Below are positions 37,701 through 46,812 of a stretch of 64,000 nt of DNA, in pieces. How positions within the stretch are numbered: position 1 is the stretch's first letter; each line of letters starts with the position of its first letter. A model generated the notes under the pieces. That model worked only from the letters and a program-made list of their open reading frames with translations. It made no database searches and was not told the DNA's origin. The translations under genes and the position numbers were made by a program. This DNA comes from Diplonema japonicum (taxonomy: Eukaryota > Euglenozoa > Diplonemea > Diplonemida > Diplonemidae). The DNA lies in the NCBI GenBank assembly GCA_964019335.1, contig OZ025648.1, positions 62,001-126,000 on the forward strand, in the 5' to 3' direction.

Positions 37701-37932
37701 TAGCGGCGGCAGTATCGGTGATGGCCAGCTTGTCGCAACAAGACTCAGCATCAACCATCGTAAAGGTTATTGTGACTGATGAGGGACACGTGATGGTCCA
37801 GCAAATATCCTCGTTATCGCTGTATGCCACACCACCTGCGGGGTAGTCAAGCGTGCCTGACGTAAGTGGGCTGCATGGCGCAGAAGATGCCAGCTGGAGG
37901 CACAGAAGAGTGCATAACCATGAGATTCTCAT
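22795..37932 (-). CDS. Giant single-pass receptor with about 30 CUB domains
   Basis: Seven exons: 36459-37932, 34332-35711, 32205-33584, 30078-31457, 27951-29330, 25824-27203, 22795-25076; 3,551 residues. The six introns are each 747 nt, start GTGTGT, end CCACAG and carry a TACTAAC branch-point-like box near the acceptor; all are phase 1. The start (37932) opens a signal peptide (MRISWLCTLLCLQLASSA). The first CUB domain is divergent. The next 26 are near-identical 115-residue modules with four Cys each (NCFD, KCWRF, TCSQY, WVCG), and three divergent CUB domains follow. The end has a membrane helix (ILLVMIVALTAVVLCLGIAV) and a 36-residue basic cytoplasmic tail. CUB domains bind proteins or glycans outside the cell, often through calcium. 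The five internal exons translate identically, each coding four modules, so copy number may vary between alleles. Ligand and role are unknown. Confidence 0.92.
24126..37553 (-). repeat. Tandem array of a 2,127-bp exon-intron unit (about 6.3 copies)
   Basis: The unit is a 1,380-bp exon (four 345-bp CUB modules) plus a 747-bp intron. Equivalent points recur exactly every 2,127 bases (intron ends at 25077, 27204, 29331, 31458, 33585, 35712). The internal copies look identical by eye in both exon and intron. Similarity stops at about 24126 on the left, where a divergent CUB domain begins, and at about 37553 on the right, within the first exon. Inside each unit the four modules differ slightly (three with SSNDVLK, one with THDTLK), giving a period-four pattern produced by unequal crossing-over or gene conversion. 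Confidence 0.95.
25077..25823 (-). other. Representative 747-nt CUB-gene intron with conserved inner block
   Basis: One of six identical introns. Near the acceptor it has TTTACTAACTCAACCACAG, a good branch point and 3' splice site. Inside it are a perfect palindrome TGCCCGCGGGCA (25569-25580) flanked by TAAT/ATTA, a second inverted repeat GATGAT-TATG-ATCATC (25778-25793), and a block at 25654-25722 that recurs upstream of the gene at 38732-38800. The intron is over ten times longer than the short introns elsewhere in the window and may contain a mobile-element remnant. Confidence 0.85.
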
Positions 37933-38981
37933 GTTTGTTCTTTTATGCTTTTTGGTACTATACCTTTTGAATAGGTGTATGCTACCTTTGAAGTTTAAGT
38001 ACTGGGCAATGTGACTGACATTTGAGGGACGTATAAAATATAAACGGCGGTTAACCCAGAGTGCAGTCACGAAAGGAGGAAAAGATGGGGAAAAGCAAGA
38101 AAAAGTAAAACGAATGAGATTTTGGGTAGGTGCGTTGTAAGGGTGAAAAAGAAGAAGGGGGGAGAAAGAAGAAGAAAAAAAATTATGGATAATATTCGTC
38201 TGTCTTCTTTTTTTTTTCCTCGTTGTTGGAAGAAGCAGGGGGGGGGGGGGGGGGAGAAGAAATGAATTTGTTCCAATTTTTTTTTCCTCTCATTTTTTTT
38301 TCCATCCCCATTTTTTATTATTATTTTTCTTTTTCTTTTTTGCAATGTTCTCATTTCATTCAATTCAGCCAATTTGCTGCTCGCTGGGATAATAAAAAAA
38401 AAAAAAAAAGAAAAAAAGAAAAAAGAAACTAAGGGTTGTTAATAGGATACGAGGGACAGTTGGCAAAGGTAATATGTAAGAACACAACAATTGGTAGATG
38501 CCAAAGAATGAAAGTTTGAAAGAAGAAAACTGAGAAAACATGTGAAAAACGTAGTAGGTGTTGTGGAAGGTGCTTTTCTTTTTTTTCTTTTTTTCTTTTT
38601 TAATCCTTCACGTTGGCACGCTTCCTAGTTATAACTCATTTTTCTTTTCTTTTCTTTTCTTTTCTTTTTTAAACCATATTGGATATGGCGGTTGTAGAGG
38701 AGAAAAGGAAAAGAAGTTGTAGAAGTTGGTGCCGTAAACACGTTGCCAACGTTTCCCTTTTTGCTTAGACAAGTCAAAAACTTGCTCTGCAAAAAAAAAA
38801 GGGGGGGGAAGAAGGTGGTAGGGTTTATTTTATTTTTTTGTTGTACGTTTTGCTTCCAATATTAAATCTTTTTTTTTGAAAACTATTGAGTAACATTTTT
38901 CGCCATTCAAACTTTTTTTTTTCAATAATTTAACCATCTACCAACGGACCATTTTTGCCCACCAGGGGGTAAATTTTCAAA
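37933..38981. other. Upstream spacer of the CUB gene
   Basis: No gene seen. It contains a 17-base G run (38238-38254), a CTTTT microsatellite (about 38640-38670), and the block at 38732-38800 that is shared with the CUB introns. The trans-splice acceptor of the CUB gene is not clear; CAAAAG near 37965 is the best candidate. Confidence 0.55.
38732..38800. repeat. Second copy of the block found inside every CUB intron
   Basis: Shares CCGTAAACACGTTGCCAACG, then a pyrimidine stretch, then TTAGACAAGTCAAA with intron positions 25654-25722, with a few substitutions. It lies about 800 bases upstream of the CUB start codon, next to the piggyBac remnant, so a transposon-derived origin is possible. Confidence 0.75.
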
Positions 38982-40527
38982 ACTTCAAAAAAAGCTATTC
39001 TAGCGCAACGCCGGGGCTATATGCCCCCGAAAATGCCTCCAGATGTCCCAATTCTAGAGAGAGGGTGCCCACAGCAGGGCCCACCCCCACAACATTGTCA
39101 AAAATATCGTTCCTGAAGTGCTCGAGAGGGGGTACAAAAAACAAGTCAAAAAATCGACTGTAAAATTCTATAAAAAGCTATTTAAGGCCTTCTTGTCGCG
39201 GTTCGTACGTGCCCCAGGGCTGGGGGACTTCTTTTTTGACCCCGAGAGGGGTTTCTGGGGGGTATCCCCGGCAAGGTGGCAGTCTTTGAAGCACGGAGTC
39301 ACGCAAAGTTGTACAAGCAGGCTGAACACTGAAATAGGGGTCTTTTCGACCTGAAATGCTTGCACCGCACGTTGCACTACTTTTTCGGGGAAATGGTCCC
39401 AGAAGGTACTGTCACGGCGCATTGGGGTCTCAGAGCACTCGTTCTGTGTTTCGGGGCATGGTATTGGGGCAGCCTGCTCTGTAGTTGACTTTATCTGTTG
39501 TTTAGACTGCCTCCCTAGTAGCCCTTCGATGACTGCCTCTTTGAAAGGCGTCAATACACTGTCGTTCGTACTCAGGGTGTTGGGGGGCAGGCTTCTTTCC
39601 AAACAAGCCAAGCATTCGCCAGAGATTTACCTAACAAGTACGAAAATACTTTTAGGGGCCACTTTTAAGTCATAAGGGTGCGTTTATGGCGTTTTGTCAC
39701 AGCGTCACCCAGCGTCGGTTCCGCCCATTGCGGTGTTGTAAATATGCACTTGGTGGGGAACAAGATGTCCTTTCCGGCTTTCATTCTCTTTTGGCGGACG
39801 GTCAAATTTGACTTCACTGGAACATCCAACGTCGATAGAAAGCACACAGGCTTGATGTCATGCCACGTTGTGGTGCAAAGGATGCTCGCGTGCTGGTGGA
39901 ACTGTGTCCCCACGGGATGCGCGTCCTTGGGCTTGCGGCCTCGCTTCTTTGGGGCATCCATGATCTCCGGGAGGCCTTCGCGATAGGTAGAAGTCAGCAC
40001 GCTTGTTTGTTTCGCTGTGGAAACACAGATTTCCCAGAATAGTCAAAAAGCGGTCTCTTGACATGACGGTAGCGTACCCAGGTGTAGTTGAGAAACGTGG
40101 AGCCAGTGCACCAGTAATCAGAATAATCTGGCTTGATATCCAAGTCCATCGACAAAAGGACACCTAGGAAGGTACGCAGAGAAGCAGCATCGAGATCCAG
40201 GGAGACACCTTTTTTAGCCGCATTTGCTACATTGTTCGAAGTTATGACCCGAATAAAGTTTGGACGAGCATTTGGGAGAATATATGGAATGGCGTTGAGC
40301 CTCTGATGTCAAAACAGGGTCCACAAGGATTCCGATCTTCACGAAACCGGATGCCTTCCGACTGCTCCGGCTTTGCCGTCCAATCACCCTGCTGTGACTC
40401 GGAATCGGTCGAATTCGTGTCAGAATCACTGTTTGTATCAAAATTGCATAATAGGGATGAGCCATCAGTGCTGCCATCACTCATAACGTCCTCTTCCGGC
40501 CTCTTTCCGGGCGCCTTTTTTTGAAGT
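38982..40527 (-). mobile_element. Decayed piggyBac-like DNA transposon
   Basis: Transposase pieces appear in order on the minus strand but in different frames. The acidic N terminus (from 40484) leads into NFIRVITSNNVANAAKKG and the DYSDYW stretch. After a frameshift comes VMSRDRFLTILGNLCFHSE, the family's M-S-R-x-R-F segment (about 40070). Then RGRKPKDAHP ... TTWHDIKPVCFLST (about 39860) follows, and a C-terminal LCVTPCFKDCH remnant of the Cys-rich domain lies near 39280. The central part with most catalytic aspartates appears deleted. An inverted pair ACTTCAAAAAAAG lies at 38982-38994 and 40515-40527 and may mark remains of terminal repeats; a clear TTAA target duplication was not established. 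The element is inactive. Confidence 0.68.
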
Positions 40528-41742
40528 GATTTTTAAGGGTAAATTTGGGCTGGCGTTTTTTTTTATTTTTTCATTTTCTTGTTAAGTTAGGGCAGCATTT
40601 AGTTTATATTTTTCATATTTTCCGCGCAGGACCCCGCCGGCAAGAAAGGGCCGGGCCGTATTGCATTGAAAGCCCTTTGCGTAAAAGATTTTTTTTCAAA
40701 TCGTCTATATATAGACGCTCGTTGATAGATGGTTAAAATATAAAAAAAAAAGGTCGCTCTTTAAAAAATATTGACAAAAAAGAAAACAAAAAGGTAAACT
40801 GCTGCAGCTGGCCCTGTCACAAATATGGGGGGGGGGGGGGGGGGGGAGAGAGAACGGTAAAGAAGGAAGGGAAGAAGGGTGCAAATATGGATGGGAGCAG
40901 TCAGGAAGCAACTGGTAATAATAATCTTTTTCATTTTCATTTTCATTTCTTTTTCTTTTTTTTCCCTCTTTCTTTTCTACTTTTCGATTCTTTTTTTTTG
41001 TAACACCTCTTTTGCAGAAATGAAAAAAGAAAAAAAAACAAAAGAAAGAAAAAAAAGCACAAGTACCAAAAATCACGCAAACAGCACGCGACGAGTGTTT
41101 CTTTTCTTTTTCCGATTTTCTTTTTTTTCCCCCCCCCTGCTTTTGTCTTTGCATGCCAAAAAAAAAAAAAAAAAAAAAAAAAAGAGACATTTAAGGGTAC
41201 CTGCGGTATGTGGCAGGACGCCTAAAAAAGACCTTGATAAAATTTCAGTGTGGCTCACTGGAAAAAAAAAAAAAAATCCTTCAGTACCAACAATATTCTA
41301 TTGCAATACCGCATGGCCTATTGCGCAACAAAAGCACTGCTTTAAGAGAAAAAAAAAACCTGAATCGGGGAAGAGAAAAAGGCGGGAGGGGTGAGGGAAA
41401 CAAAGAGATATAAATAAAAAAAAAACAATATAAAAAAAAAAGACAACTGACCAATCCAATGGACAGATGCAACGAGGGAATGGAGAGAGAGAAAAAGAAT
41501 AACAAAAAAAGATGTTTTTGAAGAAAAAAAACCCTTCTTTTTCATGTTCTCCCCCTCCTTTTCTTCCCCCCCCCCCTCCCTCTTTGGGCCTACCTCAACT
41601 ATATCCACACTTGGGGACGAAAGAGGAAGAGGAAAAAAATGGGGGGGGGTGAAAGTGCTTTTTAAATCAATAAAAAAGTTTTTTCTTCTCACTCGTATCA
41701 GTAAGCTGGGACACCGCTTTTCTTAACAAAAAAAGAAGGGGA
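40528..41742. other. Intergenic spacer, homopolymers and a 16-bp palindrome
   Basis: No gene seen. Contains the perfect palindrome CGTCTATATATAGACG (40702-40717), a 20-base G run (40827-40846) and many A/T runs. The left part may still belong to the piggyBac remnant; the right part is the 3' flank of the cupredoxin-like gene. Confidence 0.6.
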
Positions 41743-44700
41743 CTACAAAATGACCTCCACACCAGTGTGCCCGTCAGGGCATGACCCGTAACAGCAATCA
41801 ACAGCCTTGCTGGTCTTGCCGCAGTTTCCTGCCCCAACACTGCCGGGGCAGCCATTCCTATCACCTGACTGCGTGCACCAATCGAGCGACCATTCGCTTC
41901 CATGTGGCTGCGACTTGTCGTAGTTCACCTGTGATTGTGAAGGTGTTCGATATTCGTTGTCTACTAGCCATCCCATACCTTAATGTAGTGGGTGTGCGCA
42001 TTGGCTAGTGTAGAGGTCTTGTAGACATAGGTCCTGCGGCCTTCCTTCAGGTCGAGCATCTCTGACGGGGAGATGTGAACCTGTTTCAAATAAAATGGGT
42101 GGAAAGAAAAAAAAAGGGGGGGGGGAAATAACACCTGGTGGTTGTGGCCGCTGCCTAGCAGTTTCAGGTCTGCCCCGTACGCCTCCGATCGTGTCTCCTC
42201 GATGATGTCCTTGATCTCCTGGTTGTCCTTCCCCATGATCAGCTCCTCCACCGCCTTCACCTCCTTGAAGATCGTGTTCCCGTGCTCGTGGACGGGGAAC
42301 ACAGGCCACCTCTGCCTGATTTTGCCTTCGATGCTGTCGATCTCCGGGAAGAGGATCCAATGCCCCGAGGCACGGACCTCCCTCTTGGTCCCCGACTGGT
42401 CCAGCACGTACGTCACACCGCCAGACGTGTCTGCTGCGTCGACCTGCGTGGCGTCCTTAAAGAAGGTAGCGGGCGTGCGGTAGAAGAGGTCCTGCCTGGT
42501 CCCCTTGTACGGCTTGTCGGTCTTCCCGTTCCTGCCGCCTGTGGTGACGTCGTCGTACATAGGCTTGTCGCTCCTGCTGTAGTAGGGGATGTTGTAGGGG
42601 TTCCACTTGGAGAGGGGTGTGAGGTAGATGATCTCCAACGGGATGGAGTACGACCATCTTTGTTCCCAGCACTTCTTGTACACGCACTGTCTGCGGGATG
42701 TCCACGCACACTTCGCCCCTGTCGCCCCGCCGGTCACCTGTGACTCGTCCCAGCTCCCGACACAGGTCTCCCTGCTCTTATACGACAAACACTCTGCGTC
42801 CCTGTCCTTGTCGGCCTGAGGGGACACTTTCAGGTTCTCAGGGTCCAGCTTGGTGCACACTTTCAGGGGGTTGACCCTCTTGTGGGTCGTCTGCGCTGCA
42901 AACATGTAATCGTTGAAAGCCCTCTTCTTGTCTGTCCTCCCCATGGCGTCCTTCTGCAGCATGGAGTAGTACCTAGTGTACCTTGCGGTGTTCAGCGCAG
43001 CATTCCCGTCTGGGGTGGCGCACGTGGCACCGAAGGACTCGTCCAGCAAGTTGGCGTTCGGCCCGTCGAACCCGGAGATTTGGTACATGAGCTCATCGAG
43101 GTACTCGTACTTTGTCTTACCCTTGGGCCACGGTGACGTCGCCTTCCACTTGTCGGGCATCGTGGGGTTCAAGTCGAACACGGCACGCACCGTCTTCGCC
43201 ATCTTCTCCCTTGTAGCAGGCTTTGATTCACGCATCTGCAAGTGTACCTCGTCCTTTACCCTAAACCTTGAGGTGGGGAGGTGGTCGGCAAGCGGCTTGC
43301 AACTAATCCTGTAGAACCACTGCGCGAGGTTAGGCTCGAATGTGTCGGAGTCACCACTCTTCTCGATCATGCTCCTGATGGATGTCGGGAGGTATGGGAG
43401 GTTCTCGAGGTTGTTCTTCTGCCCGTTCTGGAACAAGAAGTTTGTTTTCTCGTTCAGATCGTTCCACCCGTCGGCGTCGATGTGGTGGCGCTCCGAGGAG
43501 AAAGGCTCAGCGACGTCCTCTTGAGCATTAATCCACGTGCCCTCCAAGTAGCAGAGCACGGGCCTGAAGTAGTCCGTGTAGTTACGGTGTGTAGTATTCT
43601 GCGTGTGCCAGGCACGGAACCACTCCCTCATCTCGGCGACCTGGTTGTTAACATTGCCTGCGTTCAGGACATCAGGGGGAACCTCGGGGTACTCAATGTC
43701 CTTCGATGCAGGGGGCCACTTGCTGATGTACTCGCTGACGGTCTTGGAATTGTCGGGTTCGACCATGGAGTAGTCGTTGTGGCGGGTTGTGAACTGCACA
43801 CCGTTCAGCACAGCACCAAACTCACCCATACCAATGGTGTGGTGCGTGTTGGCGTGGTTGTGGATGTTCACCACACCATACGCCGCGTACGACCCGTCGT
43901 GGTAGGCGCTGGTGCCCTGCCCCCATGAACGCACTATTGTAACACCACTGTTGCCCTGCTCCCTCACTCGCTCTTGGATGCGAGTCTCGTACGAAATGAG
44001 CTGGCGACCTAGTGCAGCAACAGCACCCTTCAATCTCTCGACAGACTGCGAGTCCACCTGCTGGCCACCAGACACACCGTACTTAGACGGGTCATAAAGG
44101 GGACACGTCGCCATCACCTTCTCAGTAGGGTCAAGCACAACTACAGCAAGCTTCACATTCCTACCCCAACCCTTGTTTTTCGAGGAAACAGCACCGGTCG
44201 GTTTGACCTTGCTATCCCAGCAGTACTCCCTGCGGTCGGGGTCGGACACACCAGACTTGGATGACCCGAAGAACCACGTGCCCGCAGTATCCAGCGTAAT
44301 GGTGAAGTTCTTCCCCGCCCTCTCCAAGCCCTCGTAGTCCACCCTACCCGCCAGCAGGGTTGCCTTGTCGAAGTCGCATTCGTCGAAAGCCTGCTGGCTG
44401 TTGAACTGCCACACGTTGTTGTTCTTGTCAGTCCCCCTCCAGAAGACAAGGGTGTCGCCCTTGTACGCGAAGATGGGCGCGTTGTACATGTTCGACGTCC
44501 ACCTGCAGTTCATGTCGGTGATGACGTCCCTAGTCAACATCGAGGGACCCGACGCGGAGGCGGCACCACCACGCAGCGCTGACCCGCCGATAACGCAGCT
44601 GTTAGCCGTGCTGCCACTCTGTCTGTAGGCGTAGCGGGTTACGGGGATGTAGATTTCGGTTGTGTTTGGCTCGATGGTGCAGTACCCGTTGAGGCCGTTG

Positions 44701-45263
44701 CTTCCAGCCAGGCCCGTCGTATTGTCCAGCTTTGCAGAGAGGTTGGCAACGAGGTCCCTGAGGTCTTGGAACTCCTGCGAAGTCGGTTGGGAGGGGGTGG
44801 AAACAGGAGCGGAAGTAGGTGCATCGGTGGGGGGTATCCCAGGTGCACTGGTGGGTTCAGCTGTGACCGGTGGAGGGACATTGCATTTCGTGCACGCAGT
44901 CAAAGATTGGATCTGTGTCTGCATGGCTTCCAACCTTGTCTCAAGGGTCGTGACACGCTGCTGCAGTGCGTCGGTGCCCACAGTCTTCTTCCAAAGCACA
45001 CCGTTGCTCCATTCAATGACCCCGAGCTTTGCGTTGCTCATACCACGCACCCCGATGGCCTGAAGCAGCCCACCGCTGGGCACCACCTCCTCGTCAAGGA
45101 GCGTGGCACTGCCGTACTTGCTGGTCAAGACACACGAACCAGTGGCGTCGTCTGCCGTCACACTCATCACATCCTCAGTAGCACTGTCATACCATTCGCC
45201 CTTCATGTCTATACACCCACCTGCCGCGCCTGCAACGCATGTGAGCAGCAGAAACGCTCGCAT
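41743..45263 (-). CDS. Secreted 1,138-residue protein with cupredoxin-like domain and a His-rich conserved core
   Basis: Join 42135-45263, 41979-42080, 41743-41928. Introns are 54 nt (42081-42134, GTGTTA donor, in frame and stop-free) and 50 nt (41929-41978, GTATGG donor). The start at 45263 follows a CTTAG acceptor (45282) and opens a signal peptide (MRAFLLLTCVAGAAG). After an N-terminal beta domain ending SNGVLWKK comes a short coiled coil (LQQRVTTLETRLEAMQ) and a Thr/Pro linker. About residues 205-390 look like a plastocyanin-type fold (PIFAYKGDTLVFWR ... GTWFFGSS ... YCWDSK). A large domain follows whose signature is YGVVNIHNHANTHHTIGMG, then TTRHNDY. The end has SGHNHQ, ANAHTHYIK and a small Cys-rich tail (DCCYGSCPDG). 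The repeated His motifs suggest metal binding. I do not know the family's function. Confidence 0.82.
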
Positions 45264-45393
45264 ATTTCCTTTGCGTACTACCTAAGGGGAATGGAGGACC
45301 GACGTAAGGAAACAAACGAAAAAAGAGAAAATCTATAACAGAAAATATCAGCGGGGGAGGGGGCTTCTAATATCTAGCTTCTAAACACATCTA

Positions 45394-46443
45394 TCAATAA
45401 TACTCGAAGCAGTCTGCAACGGTGTCACTTGGCTGTGTGCGGACGCCGGCTGTGGGGAGGTCGCGTATCTTGTACGGGATGGATCTGAAGGTGGAGGATT
45501 TGAGAGCGTCCGCAGTGCAGTGCTTGGAGAGGTGCAGCACTTCGCCGTCAGAGACGGTGTCGTAGGTGAGAATTACAGGCCTGCCGTTGGAGTCGTTCAG
45601 CACCACGGGGTGAGTGGGTGGGAGCTGCAGCGTCTTCTTCACAGTCGCTTCCAGGGCTGCTCGTTCGTCACGCTTTCGTATCCTGAGCTTCACCTTGCCG
45701 TCATTCAGCAGCACGAACTTGCTTTCGTCGGACACTTGGATCACGACAGGCTCTTGAGGCACCGGTGGGCACGCCATGTCCTTCTGCTTAGAACGCACCT
45801 GCATTCTGCCATCCTCAACCTCAGCTGCCTTGCTCCGTTCACACCCAATTGAAGTGCTCCGTTTAGTGCTCACATGTTTCCTAACCTCCCTTACAGGGGG
45901 CTTTGCGTTGTGTGTTTTCATGTAGTTTCTCTCCACAATTGGATTGACGTTCTTCCACCCGTAGGCATGGAAGGGCGGGCTGAACGAGGAGTCCGGCACA
46001 AAACGACCATCTCGAAGCGCTTTTCGGCTTTTAAGAGTGGTGTTCTTGGGAGCCAGTTGCTTGGGTGGTTGTGTGGGTTCCTCGCATCGCAGGTCTCTTA
46101 CTGTCACCTGCATACCAACATCGGCATATGTCTGTGGGGCCTGGGCTGGGACGCCGGTGGATTGTGGCGTGCTAGGAACAGCGGTAGTTCTCTCAGAGGT
46201 TTCCACTACAAGAATCTCTTCCTCCTCCTCTTCACTCTTATGGTATAACGCAGGGTTGTAGTGCCTTGTTCGTCTTTTCTCTCTCTCTATTCTCTGCTCT
46301 TTCAACGTCAGGTGGTTCGGTTCAAACCCGGGATAGAAAAACTGCGAATCGTTCTCTGTTGTCCACCTCTCCCTCCTTTCCATTACCGAGGCGCCCCTAC
46401 TCCTCGTTTTGCTTTGGTACCTCTCTGGCACGTACGAACTCAT
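45394..46443 (-). CDS. 349-residue protein of unknown function
   Basis: No intron. The start at 46443 is eight bases after a CTACAG acceptor (46452). The N-terminal part is rich in Arg, Tyr and Pro and contains FFYPGFEPNHLTLKEQRIEREKRRTRHYNPALYH, followed by an acidic run. Another aromatic stretch, SPPFHAYGWKNVNPIVERNY, lies in the middle. Such Tyr/Trp/Pro-rich, basic segments are common in flagellar microtubule-associated proteins. The last 120 residues look folded (VVIQVSDESKFVLLNDGKVKLRI), perhaps a beta-grasp-like unit. A flagellar link is inference only. Confidence 0.75.
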   Translation of the reverse strand: MSSYVPERYQSKTRSRGASVMERRERWTTENDSQFFYPGFEPNHLTLKEQRIEREKRRTRHYNPALYHKSEEEEEEILVVETSERTTAVPSTPQSTGVPAQAPQTYADVGMQVTVRDLRCEEPTQPPKQLAPKNTTLKSRKALRDGRFVPDSSFSPPFHAYGWKNVNPIVERNYMKTHNAKPPVREVRKHVSTKRSTSIGCERSKAAEVEDGRMQVRSKQKDMACPPVPQEPVVIQVSDESKFVLLNDGKVKLRIRKRDERAALEATVKKTLQLPPTHPVVLNDSNGRPVILTYDTVSDGEVLHLSKHCTADALKSSTFRSIPYKIRDLPTAGVRTQPSDTVADCFEYY

Positions 46444-46812
46444 CTTCCCCTCTGTAGTCTTTGCTTTACTACGGAACAAATATTAAGGAGAGCGAGAGAG
46501 AAAATTAAGAAGGCAACCCCCCCGAAAGGAAGGGTGTCGATAAAAAAAGGGGAAGAGGGAGGAAGCCACGCGGAGCCGTGCCGGCTCAGCTGGGTATAAG
46601 GAGCGTCAAATACAAACAAAAAACGGAAAACGGCGGGTTTTCTTCAAGGCATTCCCCCTTTGCATCTTTTTTAAATCTTGGGGGAAAAGAAGGGAACATA
46701 GCGAAGCGAAAGCGAGGGCAGGGGAATAGTGTAATGTACAACGAGGCAAGAAAGCGATTATCAGGAAAATATATGTCACATGTGGCTGAGCACTCTCAAG
46801 CGAAAGAGGAGC
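46444..46812. other. Short spacer, nothing recognised
   Basis: 369 bases between the 349-residue protein and the sedolisin stop codon. Contains purine-rich runs and the expected acceptor at 46452; no other feature seen. Confidence 0.5.

Noticed and set aside
38930-40536. TTAA at 38930 and 40533 as piggyBac target duplication
   Set aside because: The bases next to the two TTAA sites do not form matching terminal repeats, so the boundary remains unproven.
42081-42134. In-frame coding of VLFPPPLFFSFHPFYLKQ in the cupredoxin-like protein
   Set aside because: The segment has GT-AG ends and a long pyrimidine tract, and its removal joins SGHNHQ to VHISPSEM smoothly; an intron is the better reading.
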